Below are positions 59,526-64,000 of a DNA stretch of 64,000 nucleotides, piece by piece (positions within the stretch are counted from its first letter, which is position 1; the number at the start of each line of letters is the position of its first letter). This DNA is from an uncultured Helicobacter sp. (GTDB lineage: Bacteria; Campylobacterota; Campylobacteria; Campylobacterales; Helicobacteraceae). The stretch is from positions 62,001 to 126,000 of the forward strand of contig NZ_CALBGN010000020.1 of assembly GCF_937893305.1 (NCBI RefSeq), read 5' to 3'. A program made the position numbers and the translations under genes. The notes under the pieces were generated by a model, which saw only the letters and a program-made list of their open reading frames with translations, had not been told where the DNA came from and made no database searches.

Positions 59526-60530
59526 TCATTTACCATTGAAGTTAAGAATCGCCGAACCCCAAGTTAAACCTCCACCAAAAGCATCCAAAAGGAGTCTAGA
59601 GCCGTTTTGGATTCTCCCTTCTTCGTATAACTCATTGATTGCCATAGGGATTGAAGCAGCAGAAGTATTTCCATACTTTCGCACAGTTAAAGCAATCTTT
59701 TCTTGTGGAAATTTTAATGCATCACCTACTGCAGAAATAATGCGCAAATTTGCTTGATGAGGAACAAAAAAATCAATGGAATCTTTGCTTATATTGTTTT
59801 TTTCTAAAATTTCTATGACATCTTGCGTGAGAGTTTTTACTGCAAGTTTAAAAGTTTCATTGCCTTTCATTTTGATAAATTGCAATCTCTCTTGTAAAAC
59901 CATATCATTTACAGGATTTCTACTCCCACAACCTGGAGTCATTAAAAAATCTTGATATTGTCCGTTAGAGGCACAATTCACATCTAAAATGCTTAAATCC
60001 TTATCTTCTGTTTGGCTAATCACAGCCGCCCCCGCTCCATCTCCAAAAAGCACACAAGTGCTTCTATCTTGCATATCAATAATGCTTGAGAGCTTTTCTG
60101 CTCCAATAATTAAAATGTTTTTATGTGTTTTTGACTCAATCAAAGACTTTGCCAACAAAAGTAGATAAATAAACCCACTACAAGCTGCTGCAATATCAAA
60201 TGCAGGCCTACCCACAATCCCCAAATTATGCGCTACCACACAAGCAGTTGAAGGCATACAAAAATAATCTGGAGAAATCGTTGCAACAATGACTGCATCT
60301 ATCTCATTAGGCGTTAAATTCGCACGCGCAATCGCTAGCTTTGCTGCCTCTGTCGCAAGATCACTTGTAGCTTCTTTAATATCAGCAAATCTACGCTCTT
60401 CAATTCCAGTGCGTTTAGTTATCCACTCATCACTAGTTTCTACAATTTTAGAAAGATCATCATTTGTAATGACGCGCTTTGGAATATAAGCACCAATGGA
60501 GCTTAAACTCGCATATATAGGCTTCTCCAC
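59526..60530 (-). CDS. fabH: beta-ketoacyl-ACP synthase III
   Basis: A 334-residue enzyme that condenses acetyl-CoA and malonyl-ACP to start fatty-acid synthesis. The Cys-His-Asn triad is visible: Cys in AAACSGF, His in PHQANLRI and Asn in YGNTSAAS. The N-terminal WITKRTGIEERR is typical. It is eleven bases after plsX on the same transcript, the common plsX-fabH order. Confidence 0.95.
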   Translation of the reverse strand: MEKPIYASLSSIGAYIPKRVITNDDLSKIVETSDEWITKRTGIEERRFADIKEATSDLATEAAKLAIARANLTPNEIDAVIVATISPDYFCMPSTACVVAHNLGIVGRPAFDIAAACSGFIYLLLLAKSLIESKTHKNILIIGAEKLSSIIDMQDRSTCVLFGDGAGAAVISQTEDKDLSILDVNCASNGQYQDFLMTPGCGSRNPVNDMVLQERLQFIKMKGNETFKLAVKTLTQDVIEILEKNNISKDSIDFFVPHQANLRIISAVGDALKFPQEKIALTVRKYGNTSAASIPMAINELYEEGRIQNGSRLLLDAFGGGLTWGSAILNFNGK

Positions 60531-60541
60531 TGGCTACTCCT

Positions 60542-61528
60542 TTAATTCTTAAATGTTTCTAATGCAATCTCAATATTATGATTCACATCATTTTCATAAG
60601 CCAAAATCGCTTGAAAAACAGCATTTTTCATTGCTTTCGCATTGCTTTTTCCATGGCAAATAATCACATTTCCATTAACACCCAAAAGTGGCGCGCCACC
60701 ATATTCAGCATAATCAATTTGTTTTTTTAGTTTCTTAAACACATTTTTCATAAACAATGCTCCAAAAATTCCAATAGGAGAAGCCTTGATATGTTTTTTA
60801 AGTAAAAAAGAAATCGAGTTTGCAACACCTTCGCTTGCCTTTAACACGGCATTTCCAACAAAACCATCACACACAACAACTTCCACATTACTATCAAAAA
60901 TATTGTTTCCTTCGACATTGCCTATAAAGTTTGGATGTTTCTTAAGAAGATCAAAGGCTACTTTTGTCATTTCATTGCCTTTGCATTCTTCTTCTCCGTT
61001 TGCAAGCAAACCAATACGCACCTTAGGATAATTCAAAATCGCTCTTGCATATTCATAGCCCATAATTCCAAACTCAAATAAGTTTTCTGGCTTACAATCT
61101 ACATTAGCCCCAGCATCCAAAACCAAGCTTTTATTGCCATCAATGCGTGGCATTAGTGTGCAAATTGCTGGACGCAAAACATTATTCAATCGTCCAATTT
61201 TTAGTGTAGCCAAACTCATTGTAGCCCCACTATGCCCAGCTGAAACAACAGCATCTACGGATTTATTTTTCAACATTTCCATTGCAATATAAATAGAGCT
61301 TTCCTTGCGTTTTAAAGCAGAAGTTGCACCATCTTCCATTGCAATAAAATCATTACAATGGACAATTTCTACTTTGCTTTTTAAATCCGCAGGAATCAAG
61401 GGCTTAATAACTTGCTCATCACCCACAAGCACGAGCGTAAAATTACGCTCTTTAAGAGCTTGTAGCGAGCCTTGCACAAGCGGCGCAGATCCAAAATCTC
61501 CGCCCATTGCGTCTATGGCAATTTTCAT
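60542..61528 (-). CDS. plsX: phosphate acyltransferase PlsX
   Basis: A 328-residue enzyme making acyl-phosphate from acyl-ACP for phospholipid synthesis. MKIAIDAMGGDFGS at the start, VSAGHSGATMS and NGEEECKGN are PlsX signatures. ATG 61528 has AGGG upstream; the GTG two codons earlier is less likely. It lies just after rpmF, in the conserved DUF177-rpmF-plsX-fabH series. Confidence 0.95.
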   Translation of the reverse strand: MKIAIDAMGGDFGSAPLVQGSLQALKERNFTLVLVGDEQVIKPLIPADLKSKVEIVHCNDFIAMEDGATSALKRKESSIYIAMEMLKNKSVDAVVSAGHSGATMSLATLKIGRLNNVLRPAICTLMPRIDGNKSLVLDAGANVDCKPENLFEFGIMGYEYARAILNYPKVRIGLLANGEEECKGNEMTKVAFDLLKKHPNFIGNVEGNNIFDSNVEVVVCDGFVGNAVLKASEGVANSISFLLKKHIKASPIGIFGALFMKNVFKKLKKQIDYAEYGGAPLLGVNGNVIICHGKSNAKAMKNAVFQAILAYENDVNHNIEIALETFKN

Positions 61529-61541
61529 TATCACACCCTAA

Positions 61542-61697
61542 CTAGTTGCTTTTATAATTTCCAGTAAATTTATTTACGCGATGTGGCATTTTCCAAGTGC
61601 CATCTTTATCTTTTACGGGAACTGCCAATGTTAATTTGTAATGCGTTCTTCTTTTTGCTGCTCTTGTTTTACTTACGCGTCTTTTTGGTACTGCCAT
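61542..61697 (-). CDS. rpmF: 50S ribosomal protein L32
   Basis: A 51-residue very basic protein read on the minus strand: MAVPKRRVSKTRAAKRRTHY and then KLTLAVPV, MPHRVNKFTG near the end. The start ATG at 61697 has AGGAG upstream. It is too short for ordinary open-frame cutoffs. The zinc Cys pairs of some L32 proteins are absent, as in the C-minus type. It lies between the DUF177-like gene and plsX. Confidence 0.93.
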   Translation of the reverse strand: MAVPKRRVSKTRAAKRRTHYKLTLAVPVKDKDGTWKMPHRVNKFTGNYKSN

Positions 61698-61715
61698 TTG
61701 TTACTCCTTAAAAAT

Positions 61716-62087
61716 TTAATCATTTTTTGTATGATAATCACAACGAATTATCTCTAATTCACCATTTAAAATTTCACTCAAATCAATCTTACCATTTTCA
61801 CACTCAATAATATCCTCAAAATGCTCATTATCCAAATTGACAATACCATCACTTAGATAAAACTCTAAAGACTCATTAAGTGCTTTTTCATACTCTTCTC
61901 CGCTCATATCACAGATTAAAGTAATATTCCCTTTTAGGATTCCATTAAGTTTTAGCAAATTAAAATGGCTCTTATCATAAAAAAGTATGCCCTCTAATCG
62001 TGCCTTTTTATCATCACTTTGAACTAAAAACGGAATCTTTTCTCCATTTTTGCAAGTTTGGAACGCCTTTTGAAAAGCTAACTGCAT
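61716..62087 (-). CDS. DUF177/YceD-like protein
   Basis: A 123-residue acidic protein with IICDMSGEEYEKAL-type middle and an end KIDLSEILNGELEIIRCDYHTKND. It directly precedes rpmF, the usual place of the YceD/DUF177 family, which is linked to ribosomal RNA and L32. The typical Cys motif is only partly present (one CD pair), so the call is mainly positional. It starts three bases after ndk ends. Confidence 0.6.
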   Translation of the reverse strand: MQLAFQKAFQTCKNGEKIPFLVQSDDKKARLEGILFYDKSHFNLLKLNGILKGNITLICDMSGEEYEKALNESLEFYLSDGIVNLDNEHFEDIIECENGKIDLSEILNGELEIIRCDYHTKND

Positions 62088-62090
62088 TAA

Positions 62091-62504
62091 CTAGCAAATT
62101 TCTCTTGTTGAAAAGAAAAATGCAACCTCTCTTTGTGCGTTCTCTAAGCTATCACTTCCATGCACCGCATTTGCATCAATGCTATCAGCGAAGTCCGCAC
62201 GAATTGTTCCAACTGCTGCTTCTTTTGGATTTGTAGCTCCCATCAATTCACGATTTTTTGCTACCGCATTAAGCCCCTCAAGAACCATTACAACAACAGG
62301 TCCGCTTACCATAAAATCCACTAAATCATTAAAGAAAGGGCGTTCTTTATGCACAGCATAAAACTCCTTTGCATCATTTCTACTTAGTCTAATCTTTTTC
62401 ATCGCTGCAATTCTTAAGCCATTACTCTCAAATCTATCAACAATTTTCCCAATCACATTTTTCTGTACTGCATCAGGCTTGATAATGGATAATGTTTGCT
62501 CCAT
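62091..62504 (-). CDS. ndk: nucleoside diphosphate kinase
   Basis: A 137-residue enzyme transferring the gamma phosphate between nucleotides. The active-site His is in NAVHGSDS, with LSIIKPDAVQKN at the start and the NPKEAAVGTIRADFA loop. ATG 62504 has AGGAG six bases upstream; an earlier in-frame start at 62522 is less likely. A TATAAT box (62555-62560 on the given strand as ATTATA) lies upstream. Confidence 0.95.
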   Translation of the reverse strand: MEQTLSIIKPDAVQKNVIGKIVDRFESNGLRIAAMKKIRLSRNDAKEFYAVHKERPFFNDLVDFMVSGPVVVMVLEGLNAVAKNRELMGATNPKEAAVGTIRADFADSIDANAVHGSDSLENAQREVAFFFSTREIC

Positions 62505-62554
62505 CGTTACTCCTAAACCCATATCTTTGGGATTTTTTAAAATTTAAGGGCAGT

Positions 62555-62560
62555 ATTATA
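62555..62560 (-). promoter_or_regulatory. -10 element of the ndk-rpmF-plsX-fabH transcript
   Basis: A perfect TATAAT on the minus strand about 50 bases before ndk. The -35 region is weak. The genes downstream are closely spaced, so it may drive the whole series. Confidence 0.45.
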
Positions 62561-62618
62561 TTCTATTAAACCTACATTTTAGTTTAAAATCACATAATCC
62601 TAAAAATCTTTTGTTTTT

Positions 62619-63335
62619 TTAAAATCTACTTGGTGGCTTAATCCCTAAGATACGCAATTTACGATAAAATCTCTCCGCTCCAAATTTTGCCTTTTTATCC
62701 ATATTGTAAGACAAAACTTGAAGATAATTTAAGATTTCTTTAGCCTCTACTCCACTTTTGGATTCTGCATTTTTTAGCATAAAATATGGAATCTTAATTT
62801 TCTTTTTTAAAAACGCACGCATTAACTTTGAATAAAATTCTCGATTTTCTCTAACACACAAACGCCCAAATACAAATGGTAAATGCTCTTTTTGTACCCA
62901 ATTTTCTCCTAAATCCAAAAACGCAATCTTGCTACCTTTGTCTCTGCAATCTTGTTTTTGTCGCAAAACTTCCACTAATGCCCTATCCCCAATTAACACA
63001 CGCCCTTTTAATCCCAATACTTTTAAAAGAGCATTTGAAGTTGCAGATTGATAATCCTCTCCTTGTTCTTTAGGCAAACAAATTACACTAACCACTCTCT
63101 TACGCGCTATAATTCCAACATTTATAGCTTGGAATCTTTCCTTTCTAGCCCTTAAAGCAGTGATAGAAGAAATAAATCCCGCATCAATGCGTCTAAACAA
63201 AAACTCTCTATTTAAACGCGCAGGATAGGATTTTTTTTTCTGATAAAAAAGTTGAAATTGTGAAGGTTTTGGATATGCCCGAACAAACACTTCAAAAGGC
63301 AAAAGATTAAGATAATCAATTTTTCCAAAACGCAT
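62619..63335 (-). CDS. mqnA: chorismate dehydratase (futalosine pathway)
   Basis: A 238-residue MqnA-type protein: MRFGKIDYLNLLPFEVF at the start, the FISSITALRAR region and RVLIGDRALVEVLR, which resembles the MqnA substrate pocket. It makes 3-enolpyruvylbenzoate for menaquinone in Helicobacter and Campylobacter. ATG 63335 has AAGGAG five bases upstream; the TTG at 63338 is too close. It is a stand-alone gene here, with a TTATGTTAAAAT promoter word upstream. Confidence 0.82.
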   Translation of the reverse strand: MRFGKIDYLNLLPFEVFVRAYPKPSQFQLFYQKKKSYPARLNREFLFRRIDAGFISSITALRARKERFQAINVGIIARKRVVSVICLPKEQGEDYQSATSNALLKVLGLKGRVLIGDRALVEVLRQKQDCRDKGSKIAFLDLGENWVQKEHLPFVFGRLCVRENREFYSKLMRAFLKKKIKIPYFMLKNAESKSGVEAKEILNYLQVLSYNMDKKAKFGAERFYRKLRILGIKPPSRF

Positions 63336-63358
63336 CAAATCTCCTTAAAATTTGCATT

Positions 63359-63370
63359 ATTTTAACATAA
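63359..63370 (-). promoter_or_regulatory. extended -10 of mqnA
   Basis: On the minus strand TTATGTTAAAAT points at mqnA, whose start is 24 bases downstream. The same word occurs before galE and gltX. Confidence 0.5.
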
Positions 63371-63479
63371 CTTCAATCAAAAGCCTTAATTCTTAAATTT
63401 TATCTCGCATCATTATAAGGATTGTTTTAATAAATATAATATAAAATCCGCTTTTACATCATAGCAAGGGGAAAATTCT

Positions 63480-64000
63480 ATGAATCCTATACTTGTAGAA
63501 ACCATTAAAGAGCTACCTCCTCTACCGCAAACTGTTATAGAATTACGCAATTATGTAGATTCTAGTGGAGCAGATTTAGAAATCTCTAAAGTTGCGGCAA
63601 TTTTATCAAAAGATCCCTTGATCGTAGGTGAGTTATTGCGCCTTGCAAATTCTCCATTTTATGGATTATCACGCCAAGTTTCAACAATCCAACAAGTTGT
63701 GTCTTTGCTAGGTGCTGGAACAATTAAAAATACCGTAATGGCAAATGCGGTTCGCTCAAGCTTTTCCATTAATGTTTCGCCTTATGGGTTAGACAATAAT
63801 ACTTTTTTAACAAATTGTTCCAAGGAGGTTGATTTTATTTCAGCGTGGCTAAGAGAAGAAGATAAAGCGCTTGCAAATGAGCTAATTCCTTGTGCAATGC
63901 TATTACGTTTGGGTATGATTTTGCTTTCTGATATGCTGATTAAATCTGGCAAAGATAAAGAATTTTTAGAGCAAAATAAAATCAATGATTTTCAAGATGT
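63480..64000 (+). CDS. HDOD-domain protein, N-terminal part
   Basis: The frame opens at ATG 63480, behind AAGGGGA, and runs off the window after about 173 codons. LPPLPQTVIELR, ILSKDPLIVGELLRLANSPFYG and STIQQVVSLLGAGTIKN are HDOD signatures, a helical regulatory domain related to HD phosphohydrolases but without the metal residues. Such proteins act in signalling and motility control. The C-terminal part is outside the window. Confidence 0.85.
   Translation, partial: MNPILVETIKELPPLPQTVIELRNYVDSSGADLEISKVAAILSKDPLIVGELLRLANSPFYGLSRQVSTIQQVVSLLGAGTIKNTVMANAVRSSFSINVSPYGLDNNTFLTNCSKEVDFISAWLREEDKALANELIPCAMLLRLGMILLSDMLIKSGKDKEFLEQNKINDFQD

Overview
The window looks like chromosomal DNA of a Campylobacterota bacterium, most likely an enteric (non-gastric) Helicobacter or a close relative. 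The evidence is low GC, TTG and GTG starts behind AAGGA-type ribosome sites, the flgB-flgC-fliE-ftsI order, a GltX2-type glutamyl-tRNA synthetase, MqnA of the futalosine menaquinone route, a RibB protein with a dead GTP-cyclohydrolase half, and homopolymer tracts of the phase-variation kind. The presence of ilvD and hisB argues against H. pylori itself. The species cannot be fixed from the sequence alone.

Layout: 1-7356 is mostly housekeeping: the end of an alpha/beta hydrolase, murF, a HIT protein, dgkA, ribBA, tRNA-Gln, tRNA-fMet, a small membrane protein, rsmE, two pseudopilins, a TSUP exporter and a LysE exporter. 7370-14466 is accessory in character: a frameshifted restriction-like gene, an ilvD carrying an extra domain of about 145 residues, a two-gene restriction-modification system (nuclease-methyltransferase fusion plus specificity subunit with palindromic repeats inside its linker), and a 540-base gene-poor scar. 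14467-20785 is a putative modification cluster: an adenylation domain fused across a C10 tract to an aminopeptidase-like domain, a carrier protein, a Cys-rich protein, an AAC(3)-fold acyltransferase and an EptA/EptC-type phosphoethanolamine transferase.

20846-23936 is the sigma54-type flagellar rod operon with ftsI. 24018-31535 holds a Na/Pi transporter, ndh, an aldolase-like protein, an M23 peptidase, grpE and dnaK. 31519-32558 is a GT9 glycosyltransferase split by a G8 tract (out of frame here). pldA, galE, glmS, tRNA-Val, lspA, glmM, rpsT, prfA and tRNA-Ser follow. 40614-43847 is a three-gene module (TusA-like/diiron protein, acyl-CoA-dehydrogenase-fold flavoprotein, cytoplasmic PhnD-like protein). 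44110-45774 is a solitary VirD4/TraG-like ATPase.

45941-56035 is a long, tightly overlapped cell-envelope operon: mltD, rlpA, hisB, kdsC, lptC, lptA, engB, a short N-acetylglutamate synthase, an MreD-like protein, mrdA, coaBC, an unknown gene and uppS. 56215-64000 carries gltX2, yggT and slt, then on the other strand fabH, plsX, rpmF, a DUF177-like gene, ndk and mqnA, and finally the start of an HDOD gene. The most unusual items are the phase-variable fusion enzyme at 14467, the domain inserted in IlvD, the repeat-laden specificity subunit, and the diiron/flavin/PhnD module. No CRISPR array, rRNA, insertion sequence or replication origin was seen.
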